A stretch of 64,000 nucleotides of DNA, taken from positions 310,001-374,000 of the forward strand of contig NZ_VDFW01000001.1 in the NCBI RefSeq assembly GCF_006152065.1. The letters are read 5' to 3'. The position numbers were made by a program, and so were the translations under genes. The notes beneath the pieces were generated by a model. The model did not search any database and was not told where the DNA came from. It was given only the letters and a program-made list of their open reading frames with translations. Positions 21,079 through 29,553 of this stretch are shown piece by piece (the stretch's first letter is position 1; each line of letters starts with the position of its first letter). The DNA comes from Amycolatopsis alkalitolerans (lineage in GTDB: Bacteria; Actinomycetota; Actinomycetes; Mycobacteriales; Pseudonocardiaceae).

Positions 21079-21438
21079 TCAGCGGGCGCCGGGGATCTCG
21101 CATGCGTTCGGCGACAGGATCCGTTGCACCAGGCCGAATCCGAGCACGGCGAAGGACACCACGGCCGCGGTCAGGCTGCCGTGCGCCAGTAGCGCGATCG
21201 ACACCGGGACGGCGACGATGGCGACCTGACTGCACTGCGAGCAGCCCCGGTTCAGCCCGCCTTCCGGTGTCACATAAGTGGAAACGAGCCAGCCGGCGAG
21301 CGCGGCCATGCCAAGCCACACCGGGTACCACCACCACGCCAGCCCCTGGGTGAACCCACCAAGGACCAGACCGTATCCGGCCAGGGCCACGATTCCGGTG
21401 ACCAAGCCGACCGGCAGCCGGCGAAGACGCGTCGTCAA
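21079..21438 (-). CDS. Small four-helix membrane protein of the sulfur regulon
   Basis: A TTG start at 21438 is chosen because GGAG lies six bases upstream; longer readings have no binding site. The 119-residue protein has four hydrophobic helices and a conserved-looking loop LNRGCSQCSQ with two cysteines between helices 2 and 3. I do not recognise the family. It follows the zinc-ribbon gene by 75 bases on the same strand and probably shares its operator-controlled promoter. The CxxC-like loop could bind sulfur or metal. Confidence 0.62.
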   Translation of the reverse strand: MTTRLRRLPVGLVTGIVALAGYGLVLGGFTQGLAWWWYPVWLGMAALAGWLVSTYVTPEGGLNRGCSQCSQVAIVAVPVSIALLAHGSLTAAVVSFAVLGFGLVQRILSPNACEIPGAR

Positions 21439-21513
21439 TTGTTTCTCCGTTTCGGGGAAAGCGTGGCCCGCGCGGGGACGGGGTAAGGGGTTCGCGCGGG
21501 CCACGCCGGTCGG

Positions 21514-21675
21514 TCAGCGCCGGCCGAACGGCCACCACGAACGTGGCTCGCGCGGTTCCGACGCGCACGAGCAGCGCTGCGAAACGGGAACGCCCGCGAG
21601 CACCTGCTCGACATGCTGGCCACAGCCCCGATACGTGGGCTTCTTACACCGTGGGCACGTCACTCTCTGGCACAT
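21514..21675 (-). CDS. 53-residue zinc-ribbon-like protein
   Basis: The frame reads MCQRVTCPRCKKPTYRGCGQ, HVEQVLAGVPVSQRCSC and a basic tail ending WWPFGRR. The cysteine spacing (CPRC, then CGQHVEQV, then CSC) and the GCGQHV motif match a widespread but uncharacterised actinobacterial small protein that probably binds one zinc. AGGAGG lies six bases before the ATG. A CsoR/CstR-like palindrome sits 30 bases further upstream, placing it in the same regulon as sqr and the rhodanese gene. Its role is unknown. Confidence 0.82.
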   Translation of the reverse strand: MCQRVTCPRCKKPTYRGCGQHVEQVLAGVPVSQRCSCASEPREPRSWWPFGRR

Positions 21676-21705
21676 ACACACCTCCTGCGAACTACCCTAC
21701 CAAAG

Positions 21706-21720
21706 TACCCTGGGGGGTAT
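21706..21720. promoter_or_regulatory. CsoR/CstR-like operator before the zinc-ribbon gene
   Basis: TACCCTGGGGGGTAT shares the TACCC/GGGTA half-sites of the palindromes at 17417-17567. It is correctly placed to control the minus-strand zinc-ribbon and membrane-protein pair. Confidence 0.6.
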
Positions 21721-21760
21721 CCAGAAGGCTAGCCGGGAAGATGGTGCCGCCGCAAACAGG

Positions 21761-21792
21761 CCCCCCGTCCCGCGACGTTCCGGGACGGGGGG
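21761..21792. terminator. 12-bp stem hairpin
   Basis: CCCCCCGTCCCG (21761-21772) pairs perfectly with CGGGACGGGGGG (21781-21792) around an eight-base loop. There is no U-tract, as is usual for actinobacterial terminators. Confidence 0.6.
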
Positions 21793-21881
21793 ACGAGGCC
21801 GGCCGCCAGGAGCTGTCGAGACGTACCCGCAGGCCTTACCTGGGGCGGCACGGCGCTCGCGCTATGGGCCCCCGAAGGCGA

Positions 21882-21918
21882 GTGGGGCCCGCGTGGCTGC
21901 TCGCCACGCGGGCCCCAC
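21882..21918. terminator. 16-bp stem hairpin after the DUF4342 gene
   Basis: GTGGGGCCCGCGTGGC (21882-21897) pairs perfectly with 21903-21918 around a five-base loop. It begins six bases past the DUF4342 stop and is a strong intrinsic terminator candidate. Confidence 0.75.
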
Positions 21919-21924
21919 CGCCGT

Positions 21925-22218
21925 TCACGGGGTTTCGCCGTCGTCCTGGCCTGGTTCCTCCGGGACGCGGCGTTCGACCTCGATCTTCCACTCGTTGGCG
22001 AACGCGGCGATGGCGCCGACGGCGGTGACCACGGGCGCCGCGATCGCGGCCACGACGCCGGCCGTCACCGGGATCTCGATGACGGTCTGGCCCTGCTCGT
22101 TCTTCACCACGATGCGACGGACGTTGCCCTCGTGGATGAGCTCCTTCACCTTGGCCACGAACTCTTCGCCGCGGGCCTGGAAGGCCTGCTTCCGGTCGAG
22201 TGTCTTTTCTTCGGTCAT
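21925..22218 (-). CDS. DUF4342 small membrane-associated protein
   Basis: A 97-residue protein: a charged N-terminal half (FVAKVKELIHEGNVRRIVVKNEQG) followed by IEIPVTAGVVAAIAAPVVTAVGAIAA, a hydrophobic segment, then WKIEVER. This matches DUF4342, whose members pair a small alpha/beta N-terminus with a membrane-interacting segment. GGAG precedes the ATG. Function is unknown. It ends at a strong hairpin, so it is its own transcription unit or the last gene after the one at 22340-23032. Confidence 0.75.
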   Translation of the reverse strand: MTEEKTLDRKQAFQARGEEFVAKVKELIHEGNVRRIVVKNEQGQTVIEIPVTAGVVAAIAAPVVTAVGAIAAFANEWKIEVERRVPEEPGQDDGETP

Positions 22219-22339
22219 GTGCACACTCCTTCCCCTTGTCTGCACCCCGAGCCTGCACGGGCCGGGGCCGGCGCACCGGGGCCGAAGCTCCCCGCTTCGC
22301 GGGACCGACGTCACGAGACGATGGCGAAGGGGCTGCCGC

Positions 22340-23032
22340 TCACTCGCCCTGGGGGAAGTCGTAGCTGCCCGGCACGGACTCACCGGCCTGCGGGGCGCCG
22401 TAGACGAGCGCGATCTCGTCGTGCGCGTTGAGCTGGATGGCGGCGGGGTTCCCGGTCTGCGGTTTGCCGTTGATGTAGGCACGCAGGGTCTTGCCGCCGG
22501 TCGCGCGCAGTGAGCCGATGTTGTCCGCGGACAGGCTCACGTTCCACTCGGTGAAGAACTCGCCCAGCGTGAATGCGCGCTGCACGGGCGACTCGATGTG
22601 GATGACGCCCGTCGCGTCGTGCGTGTGCATCGGGCTGATGCTGCCGCGGGTCGCGTCGATGCCGATGTCGGCGGGGACGCCGACCGGTTTCCCGTCCACC
22701 AGCACGTCGAGATGGGCGTGGATGTGCTCGACGGTGCCTTCCTCGGTCAGCATGGGCAGCCCGGCCGCCGCGACCGCCGCGGTCGCGTCCTGCGGGGCAG
22801 GCCACGGGGGCGCGCTGTCCTGACCGGCGGCCGTGGTCGCGGGCGGGTTGTTGATGCCGGTCGAGGGTGGCGCGGCCCCCGGCTTCGTACCGGACGACCG
22901 GGTGGTGACGACGATCACGACCACGAGCAGCGCGACGACGGCCACTGCGGCGCCGCCCCACAACCAGCCGGAGCGGCCACCCGACCGCGCCCGCGCGACC
23001 GCTTTCGCCGAAGATTTCCGTTTCGCCGCCAT
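22340..23032 (-). CDS. Membrane-anchored His-rich extracytoplasmic protein
   Basis: The ATG at 23032 is chosen because GGAG lies six bases upstream. The 230-residue protein has a basic N-terminus (MAAKRKSSAKAVARARSGG), one membrane helix (about 25-48), a Pro/Ala/Thr linker and a soluble domain. That domain carries VEHIHAHLDV and ISPMHTHDATGVIHIESP, five or more conserved histidines that could bind a metal. LGEFFTEWNVSLS and AYINGKPQTGNP are typical of a conserved actinobacterial family of unknown function. It probably faces the cell exterior. Confidence 0.72.
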   Translation of the reverse strand: MAAKRKSSAKAVARARSGGRSGWLWGGAAVAVVALLVVVIVVTTRSSGTKPGAAPPSTGINNPPATTAAGQDSAPPWPAPQDATAAVAAAGLPMLTEEGTVEHIHAHLDVLVDGKPVGVPADIGIDATRGSISPMHTHDATGVIHIESPVQRAFTLGEFFTEWNVSLSADNIGSLRATGGKTLRAYINGKPQTGNPAAIQLNAHDEIALVYGAPQAGESVPGSYDFPQGE

Positions 23033-23108
23033 GGTTTGCTCCATAGTCCCGGATCCGCTGCCGTGCCCATCATCCGCCTGCCGGGAAAGGCCGCGCACGG
23101 ACGGGTCG

Positions 23109-24191
23109 TCAGTACCGCACGTCGCTCGCCAGCAGCGGCGGATACACCGAAGACTCCTCACCGTCCACAGTGGTCCCGGCGAACTGGAGCATCGCGCGTA
23201 CCTCGCCGTTCACCGCCGCCGGGTAGCCGAGTGCCGGAGCGGAAACCTCGTCCAGCACCCGGAGCTGCTCGCGGGTCAGGTGCACCTCCAGCGCGGCGAG
23301 GTTGTTCTCCAGATGTGCCACGCGCCGGGCGCCGACGATGGGCACGACCGTGCCCCGGCGGTGGCGCAGCCAGGCCAGTGACACCGCGGCGGACGTGGTG
23401 CCGCGCTCCTCGGCGATCGCCGCGACGGCTTCGATGACCTTGAACTCCTCGTCGCTGGGACCGCCGACGAAGGCGGCGCGGGCGGAATCGGTGATCTCCG
23501 TGCCACGCCGGTACTTGCCGGACAGGAAACCGTTCTTCAGCGGGCTCCACGGCACCAGCGCCATGCCCTGGTCCAGCGCGAACGGCGCGACCTCGCCTTC
23601 GACGGTGCGGGCGAGCAGCGAGTACTCGACCTGCAGCGCGATCAGCGGGGTCCAGCCGTTCAACTGGGCGAGGGTCTGGGCCCGCGCGGTCAGCCACGCG
23701 GGCGTGTTGGAGAACCCGACGTAGCGGATCTTCCCGGCGTGCACCAGATCGTCGAGGGTCCGCATGGTCTCTTCGATCGGCGTGTTGCGATCCCAGTTGT
23801 GCAGCCAGTACAGGTCGAGGTAGTCGGTCCGCAGGCGGCGCAGGGTCTCGTCGAGTTGGGCGCGGATCGAGGTGCGGCCCGCGCCACCGCCGTTGGGGTC
23901 GCCGGGGAAGAGGTTGGCGAAGAACTTCGAGGCCAGCACGACGTGCTCCCGGCGCCCGGGGCGCGCGGCGAAGAAGTCGCCGAGGATCTTTTCGGAGTGG
24001 GTGTTGGTGTAGAAGTTCGCGGTGTCGATGAAGTTTCCGCCCAGATCCAGGTAGGTCGCCAGGATCTTCTCGGATTCTTCGACGCTGCAGCCGGCGCCGC
24101 CGGGGTCTTCCCCGAAGGTCATCGCGCCGAGTGCGAACGGGCTGACCCGGAGCCCGGAGCGGCCGAGCGTGACGTAGTGGTCGAGCGGCAT
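23109..24191 (-). CDS. Aldo/keto reductase
   Basis: A 360-residue TIM-barrel NADPH-dependent oxidoreductase. The catalytic tetrad is visible: Asp in NFIDTANFY, Tyr in the same motif (FYTN), Lys in LASKFF and His in YWLHNWD. IPIVGAR-like VPIVGARRVAHLENN near the C-terminus binds the cofactor phosphate. Physiological substrate is unknown. It is divergent from an AraC-family regulator, the usual arrangement for inducible aldo/keto reductases. Confidence 0.93.
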   Translation of the reverse strand: MPLDHYVTLGRSGLRVSPFALGAMTFGEDPGGAGCSVEESEKILATYLDLGGNFIDTANFYTNTHSEKILGDFFAARPGRREHVVLASKFFANLFPGDPNGGGAGRTSIRAQLDETLRRLRTDYLDLYWLHNWDRNTPIEETMRTLDDLVHAGKIRYVGFSNTPAWLTARAQTLAQLNGWTPLIALQVEYSLLARTVEGEVAPFALDQGMALVPWSPLKNGFLSGKYRRGTEITDSARAAFVGGPSDEEFKVIEAVAAIAEERGTTSAAVSLAWLRHRRGTVVPIVGARRVAHLENNLAALEVHLTREQLRVLDEVSAPALGYPAAVNGEVRAMLQFAGTTVDGEESSVYPPLLASDVRY

Positions 24192-24331
24192 GAGCTGTCC
24201 TTTCGCGGTGTCTCGGACTGTCCCTTCCAGGCAACCGCGCGCCGCGCCACGGCGGTAGACCGATCCTCGCCAGCTCTTGCACGATCCTGCCGATCGGGGT
24301 TGCCGCGTGGCACTCGGCGTGCTTCGGTGGG

Positions 24332-25240
24332 GTGATGGGAGTCCTGGCGGAGATCCGGCGCGATATCGCCGTGCACGCGCGGCCGGACCTGCACACGCCG
24401 ATCGACGGGCTGCTGTTGTCCAAAGTGGAGAACGAGGAGCCCGGCTACTCGCTGACCGAGCCCCTGCTGGTCGTCATGGCGCAGGGTGGCAAGCGGCTCC
24501 TGCTCGGTGACCAGGTTTACGAGTACCGCGCGGGGCAGTGTCTCGTCGTCGCCGCCGATCTGCCCGTGACGGGCCATTTCCTGGACTCCAGCCCGCGACA
24601 CCCGGCACTGTCGCTGGGCCTGGTCCTTCGCCCGGCCGTCATCGCTCCGCTGGTGCTGCGGGCTCCGGCGGGGCGCCGGCCCCGGCAGGCGGACCGGCTC
24701 CCCGCGATCGCGACCAGCGAAGCGAGTCCCGAGTTGCTCGACGCCGTGGCCCGGCTGCTGCGGCTGCTCGATCATCCCGAGGACGCCCGCGTACTCGCCC
24801 CGCTGCTCGAACAGGAGATCCTGTGGCGGCTGCTGACCGGGCCGTCCGGTGGCGTGCTCAGGCAGATCGGTCTTGCCGAAAGCAGCCTGTCCTATGTCAA
24901 TCGGGCAATCCGCTGGATCCGCGACCACTACGCGGAGCCGATCCGGATCGGCGAACTCGCCGGGCTGGCCGGGATGAGCCCTTCGGCCTTTCACCGGCAT
25001 TTCCGCGCGGTCACGGCGATGAGCCCGGTGCAGTTCCAGAAGCGGATCCGGCTCCAGGAGGCGCGGTCGCTGCTGGTCGCCGACCCCGGTGACGTCGCGG
25101 GCATCGGTCACCTCGTCGGCTACGACAGCCCTTCGCAGTTCAGCCGTGAGTACCGTCGCCTGTTCGGCGCGCCGCCCGGGCAGGACGCGGCCCGGCTGCG
25201 TGCGGACGCCGCTCGGCGGCCGGCCGGGCAACTGCCGTGA
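24332..25240 (+). CDS. AraC-family regulator with AraC_N ligand domain
   Basis: A 302-residue protein. The N-terminal cupin-like AraC_N domain (PF06719 type) contains LLVVMAQGGKRLLLGDQVYEY and GQCLVVAADLPVTG. The C-terminal double helix-turn-helix contains IRIGELAGLAGMSPSAFHRHF and GHLVGYDSPSQFSREYRRLFG. The first codons are GTG-ATG, and either could start translation. It probably activates the divergent aldo/keto reductase gene across the 140-bp shared region. Confidence 0.92.
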   Translation: MMGVLAEIRRDIAVHARPDLHTPIDGLLLSKVENEEPGYSLTEPLLVVMAQGGKRLLLGDQVYEYRAGQCLVVAADLPVTGHFLDSSPRHPALSLGLVLRPAVIAPLVLRAPAGRRPRQADRLPAIATSEASPELLDAVARLLRLLDHPEDARVLAPLLEQEILWRLLTGPSGGVLRQIGLAESSLSYVNRAIRWIRDHYAEPIRIGELAGLAGMSPSAFHRHFRAVTAMSPVQFQKRIRLQEARSLLVADPGDVAGIGHLVGYDSPSQFSREYRRLFGAPPGQDAARLRADAARRPAGQLP

Positions 25241-25680
25241 TCACCTCCCGAGCAGGCGGTACTGCCGCAGCGCCAGGGGAACGAAGATGAGCGTCAGCAC
25301 GGCGGGCCACGATGCGGCCAGCAGGACGGAATGATCCACCGCCCAGCCCGCATCCGTCCACGCCGGACCGCCGAGCAGGTGCCGGACGGCGGGGGCCGTC
25401 GACGAGACCGGGTTCCAGGTGGCGATCGCGCCGAGCCAGCCCGGCATCGTGTCCGGCGAGACGAAGACGCTCAAGAGGAACCCGGCCGGCCACACCAGGA
25501 TCTGCACGCTCACCGCCGATTCCGGGGTCTTCAGCAGGAGCCCCAGATAGATCCCGGCCCAGCCGAGCGCGAATCGCAGCCACAGCAACAGGACCAGCGC
25601 CGGGACCGGACCGTGCTCGGGCCGCCACCCGATCGCCAGCCCGGCGGCCACCATCACGGCGAGGCCCGCGGCACGGCCTG
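25241..25680 (-). pseudogene. C-terminal part of a DrrB-like ABC-2 permease
   Basis: About 146 codons at the 3' end are genuine: GLAVMVAAGLAIGWRPEHG, WLRFALGWAGIYLGLLL, LVWPAGFLLSVFVSPDTMPGW and NPVSSTAPAVRHLLGG are typical of the last three helices of DrrB-type drug exporter permeases. Upstream of about 25680 the frame passes into the antisense of the TetR gene. The N-terminal helices and any partner ATPase are missing. There is no start codon with a binding site. It is best read as a deletion remnant. Confidence 0.83.
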
Positions 25681-26346
25681 ACCAGCGAGCAGGTGGTCGC
25701 CGCCGCGATCGGGATCGCCGACGCCGACCGGGACCTGACCCCGCTGTCGATGCGGCGCGTCGCCGAGTCGCTCGACGTGGGCACGATGTCGCTCTACACC
25801 TACGTGGCCTCACGCGCCGAACTGGTCGAGGCGATGCTGGACTCGGTCAGCCGGGAAGCGGTCGCGGAACTGGAGAAGATCGGCACGGACGGCTGGCAGG
25901 AGGGGCTGCGACGGGTCGCGGCCGGCAACTGGCACCTATACCTGCGCCATCCGTGGCTGCTGCAGGTCTTCACCGGCCGCCCGGGGCTCGGGCCGAACGT
26001 GATCGCCCGGTACGACCTCGAGTTGCGCGTCGTCGACGGCATCGGGCTCACCGACGTGGAGATGGACGCCGCGATCACCCTGGTGCACACGCATGTCGAG
26101 GGCGTCGCCCGGCGCAAGATCGAGGCCGAGCGCGTCGTGCGGCGCACCGGGATGACCGACGCGCAGTGGTGGGAGAAGACCGCGCCGGCGCTGGCGAAGG
26201 TGTTCGACGCCGCGCGCTTCCCGGTCGCCGCGCGCGTCGGCCAGGCAGCGGGGGAGGAGCACCAGGCGGCCCACCGTCCCGAGCACGAGTACGCGTTCGG
26301 CGTGGAACGGCTGATCGAAGGGATCGCGGCACTCGTGCGGCGCTGA
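25672..26346 (+). pseudogene. TetR-family regulator lacking its start
   Basis: The reading is convincing from HGLTSEQVVAAAIGIADAD onwards. The helix-turn-helix is LSMRRVAESLDVGTMSLYTYV, followed by the TetR_C ligand domain of the type found next to drrAB-like exporters. No ATG, GTG or TTG in frame lies within a sensible distance upstream, where the strand is antisense to the truncated permease. Both genes lost their 5' ends at about 25672-25680, as expected if one deletion removed the divergent promoter region and the exporter's front half. Confidence 0.78.
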
Positions 26347-26374
26347 AGCCGGTGGTTGCGCTACCTTGCACGGC

Positions 26375-27664
26375 ATGCAGCGACGCGTGATCGGAGCTCT
26401 GCTCGGGGTGCTGCTCGCGGTACCGGTCGTCTTCTCCGGTGCGACAGCCGAGGCCGCGCCGGTGAAAAGCTGCGCGCTCCCCGCGTCGGGTTCGGCCTTC
26501 GAGACGGCCTCGCCCGGGCAGGAGGCGATCGACCCGGCGGCGGTCGACGCCGCAGTCACCTACGCGCAAACACAGCTGCGCGCGTCCGTGCAGATCTTCC
26601 GCGACAACTGCAAGATCGGGCAGGGCCTCGCCGATCCGGTGACCGATCAGCTGCCGATGGAGATCTTCAGCGCCACGAAGTCCGTCGTGTCCATCCTGAC
26701 CGGGATCGCCTACGACCAGCACAAGATCGGGCTGGACGACCCGATCGGGAAGTACCTGCCCCCGGGCCTCGGGGACGCCGCGCACCGGGCCATCACGGTC
26801 CGCCAGTTGCTCACCGAGACGTCCGGTTTGGACGAAGCCATCCTGTCGGAGTTCGCCACCGTCGGCACCGATCCCGACGTCGTCCAGGAAGCGCTCGCCC
26901 AGCCGCTGACACACCGGCCGGGCACCCACTTCGAGTACAGCCAGCGCACGCCCGACCTGCTCGCCGCGGTGGTGCAGAGCGCGGTGGGAGAAGACCTCCA
27001 GGACTTCGCGCAGACCTACCTGTTCGGGCCGCTCGGCATCGACCGGCACAGTTACGTCTGGCTGCGCGACCGCGCGGGCAACACCTACGGCTACGCGAAC
27101 CTGTTCATCCCGCCGGCGCAGTTCGCCAAGCTCGGGCTGCTGACGCAGAACGGCGGGACCTGGCGCGGAAAGCGCATCGTCTCCGCCGGCTACCTCACGC
27201 GGGCGCGGGCGAACACGCCGACCAACCCGTGCTACGGCTTCCTCTTCTGGCACAACGGCGGCGACTCGTGCACCTCGGCCAACATCCCGGCCGCGCAGAC
27301 CGTGCGCGGACCGCTCATCGGCAGCGCGCCCAGTGACCTGTTCGCGATGGTCGGCGCCTTGCAGCAGAACAACTTCATGATCCCGAGCCTGCACATGACG
27401 GTCACCTGGACCGGCGCCTTCGGCGACACCGCGCCGAACCTGGCCGGCCTGCTCAGCGCGGCGCCCGGCGCGGACCTGTACTACAACTTCTTCCGCATCC
27501 TGCTCCGCGGGGTCCGCGACGTCCACGTGCCCGATCCGGGCCCGTACCGCACACCGCCGCTCGATCTGGACGTCAACCCGGTCAACTACCTCGACCCGGC
27601 GGTGCTGCTGCGGGACGTCGCACCGAACTCGCACTGCACCATCCTGGTCTGCACCAGGCCATGA
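26375..27664 (+). CDS. Secreted beta-lactamase-family serine hydrolase
   Basis: A 429-residue protein with a Sec signal peptide (RRVIGALLGVLLAVPVVFSG, cleavage near AEA-AP). SATKSVVSILTGIAYDQ holds the SxxK catalytic Ser/Lys. FEYSQRTPDLLAAVVQ is in the place of the second Tyr-containing motif. The fold is that of class C beta-lactamases and related esterases or peptidases, and the true substrate is unknown. The ATG at 26366 is an alternative start. Its stop overlaps the start of the WYL regulator (ATGA), linking the two. Confidence 0.85.
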   Translation: MQRRVIGALLGVLLAVPVVFSGATAEAAPVKSCALPASGSAFETASPGQEAIDPAAVDAAVTYAQTQLRASVQIFRDNCKIGQGLADPVTDQLPMEIFSATKSVVSILTGIAYDQHKIGLDDPIGKYLPPGLGDAAHRAITVRQLLTETSGLDEAILSEFATVGTDPDVVQEALAQPLTHRPGTHFEYSQRTPDLLAAVVQSAVGEDLQDFAQTYLFGPLGIDRHSYVWLRDRAGNTYGYANLFIPPAQFAKLGLLTQNGGTWRGKRIVSAGYLTRARANTPTNPCYGFLFWHNGGDSCTSANIPAAQTVRGPLIGSAPSDLFAMVGALQQNNFMIPSLHMTVTWTGAFGDTAPNLAGLLSAAPGADLYYNFFRILLRGVRDVHVPDPGPYRTPPLDLDVNPVNYLDPAVLLRDVAPNSHCTILVCTRP

Positions 27665-28611
27665 GAGCGGAACGCCTGGTGGCGCTGCTGTTCACGTTGC
27701 AGAGCCGCCGCAGCGCGACGATCGCCGAACTGGCCGGGGCGCTGGGCGTGTCGGAGCGGACGATGCACCGCGACATCGCCGCGCTGCAGGCCTCCGGTGT
27801 TCCACTGTGGACGGAGCCGGGGCGGCACGGCGGGGTGCGGCTCGTCGAAGGCTGGCGCACCAGGCTCGACGGGCTCACGTCGCGGGAAGCGGTCGCGATC
27901 TTCGCGATGGGCGTGCCGCGGGCGCTGGCCGAGCTGGGCCTGGGCACGGCGGTCTCCGCGGCGCACGCGAAGGTTTCGGCGACCCTGCCCGCGCCGCTGC
28001 GCGAGCAGGCGCAGCATCTCGCGCAGCGGTTCCACCTCGACGCGCCCGCGTGGTTCCGCCGCGAGGACGAGACGGAGCATCTGGCCGCGGTGGCACAGGC
28101 GGTGTGGGAGCAGCGGCGGCTGCGGATCGGCTATCGCGGTGCCGAACGGGTGCTCGACCCGCTCGGGCTCGTGCTCAAGGCCGGGGTCTGGTACCTGGTC
28201 GCCCGCGTCGGCGAGAGCCTGCGCACGTACCGGGTCGGCCGCATCGACGAGGTCGAGCAGCTGGACGAGAAGTTCGAGCGCCCGGCGGACTTCGACCTCG
28301 CGAGCTGGTGGGAGCGCTCGTCGGCGGAGTTCGAGCGGTCGCTGCGGCGCACGCTGGTGCGGGTCCGGCTCAGCCCCACCGGAGTCCGCGCGCTGCCCTC
28401 GGTCATCGACGCCGACCTCGCGGTCAGCGCGCTCGACGCCGGCACGCGCGGGCCCGACGGCTGGACGGAGGTCGAACTGGCGCTGGAGGAGCCCGAGATC
28501 GCGGCCGGGCAACTGCTCGGGCTCGGCGCCGAGGTCGAGATCCTCGAACCGGCCGCCGTGCGGGCCGCGTTCGCCGACACCGCACGGCGGATGGCCGAAC
28601 GTCACCGGTAA
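27661..28611 (+). CDS. HTH-WYL transcriptional regulator
   Basis: A 316-residue protein: N-terminal winged HTH (ATIAELAGALGVSERTMHRDIAAL), central WYL ligand domain (GVWYLVARVGESLRTYRVGRI) and a C-terminal WCX-type extension. The family senses nucleotides or small ligands and controls stress, repair or metabolic genes. It is translationally coupled to the hydrolase gene upstream, and its 3' end overlaps the convergent SDR gene by ten bases. Confidence 0.92.
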   Translation: MRAERLVALLFTLQSRRSATIAELAGALGVSERTMHRDIAALQASGVPLWTEPGRHGGVRLVEGWRTRLDGLTSREAVAIFAMGVPRALAELGLGTAVSAAHAKVSATLPAPLREQAQHLAQRFHLDAPAWFRREDETEHLAAVAQAVWEQRRLRIGYRGAERVLDPLGLVLKAGVWYLVARVGESLRTYRVGRIDEVEQLDEKFERPADFDLASWWERSSAEFERSLRRTLVRVRLSPTGVRALPSVIDADLAVSALDAGTRGPDGWTEVELALEEPEIAAGQLLGLGAEVEILEPAAVRAAFADTARRMAERHR

Positions 28612-29507
28612 CCGGTCGCGTCGGCCGGCCTGCCCGCTTCGAGATAGCGCCACGCGTCGGGCGCGCTGCCGTCGGTGTCGGTGAACCCGTAGACCTTGGC
28701 GAGCTGCCCGCTGCTGAGCGTCTGCCCGGAGAAGCGGGCCCTTTCCGGGTCGGCGGCCAGCGCGGCGACCGCGCGCCCGACGAAGGCGGGTGACTCCGAA
28801 ATGACGAAATCCGGTCGCCCGGCCACCGCGTCCCGCCAGGATTCCTCGGTGACGCCGAAAGCCTCCAGCATGGCCTCCGAACGCAGCCAGCCCGGGGTCA
28901 CCGCCACCGCGGTGCACCCGTGCTCCCGCAGCTCGTCCGCCTGCGCGAGTGCCAGGTGGTGTGCGGCGGCTTTGGCCAGGTAGTAGGAAAGCGAGGTGCC
29001 CTCGCGGAACTTCGCGTTGTGCTCGGCGGTGCCGTCGGTCATGTCCACCACGAGCCCGCCGGGGCGGCGGATCACCAGTGGCAGCAGGTGATGGCTCGTG
29101 ATGATGTGCGCGTCGATGCCGAGGCGGATCATGCGCAGGCTCTTCTCGAGCGAGTGCTCCCACACCGGCTTGCCCCATTCGAGATGACGATCGCCGCCCC
29201 AGATGCCGTCGATCAGGATGTCGAGCCGGCCCTGCTCCCGGTCGATACGGTCGGCCAGCTCGCGGACCTCTCGCGGTTCGAGATGGTCGACGCGCAGCGC
29301 GATGCCGCTACCGCCCGCCTTCTCGATGAGTTCCACCGTCCCCTCGATGGTCTCCGGACGGTCCACTTCGGACCTTCGGGCCCCCGAACTGCGTCCCGTG
29401 ACGTACACCGTCGCGCCGCACCGGCCGAGCTCGACCGCGATCGCCCTGCTCGCGCCCCGGGTTCCCCCGGCCACCAGCGCCACCCTGCCGTTCAGTTCTG
29501 TGCTCAT
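28602..29507 (-). CDS. Short-chain dehydrogenase/reductase
   Basis: A 301-residue Rossmann-fold enzyme. The cofactor motif is ALVAGGTRGASRAIA, close to TGxxxGxG but with Ala replacing the first Thr/Gly. VYVTGRSSG favours NADP. SLSYYLAKAAAH carries the catalytic Tyr and Lys. The family is the 'SDR family NAD(P)-dependent' group with a long insertion after the cofactor motif. Substrate is unknown. The ATG at 29507 is used; a codon at 29516 is an alternative. Confidence 0.88.
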   Translation of the reverse strand: MSTELNGRVALVAGGTRGASRAIAVELGRCGATVYVTGRSSGARRSEVDRPETIEGTVELIEKAGGSGIALRVDHLEPREVRELADRIDREQGRLDILIDGIWGGDRHLEWGKPVWEHSLEKSLRMIRLGIDAHIITSHHLLPLVIRRPGGLVVDMTDGTAEHNAKFREGTSLSYYLAKAAAHHLALAQADELREHGCTAVAVTPGWLRSEAMLEAFGVTEESWRDAVAGRPDFVISESPAFVGRAVAALAADPERARFSGQTLSSGQLAKVYGFTDTDGSAPDAWRYLEAGRPADATGYR

Positions 29508-29553
29508 ACCCGCCACGATCGCGGTGAACCCTGCCAGCTCATGACATGGTTTG

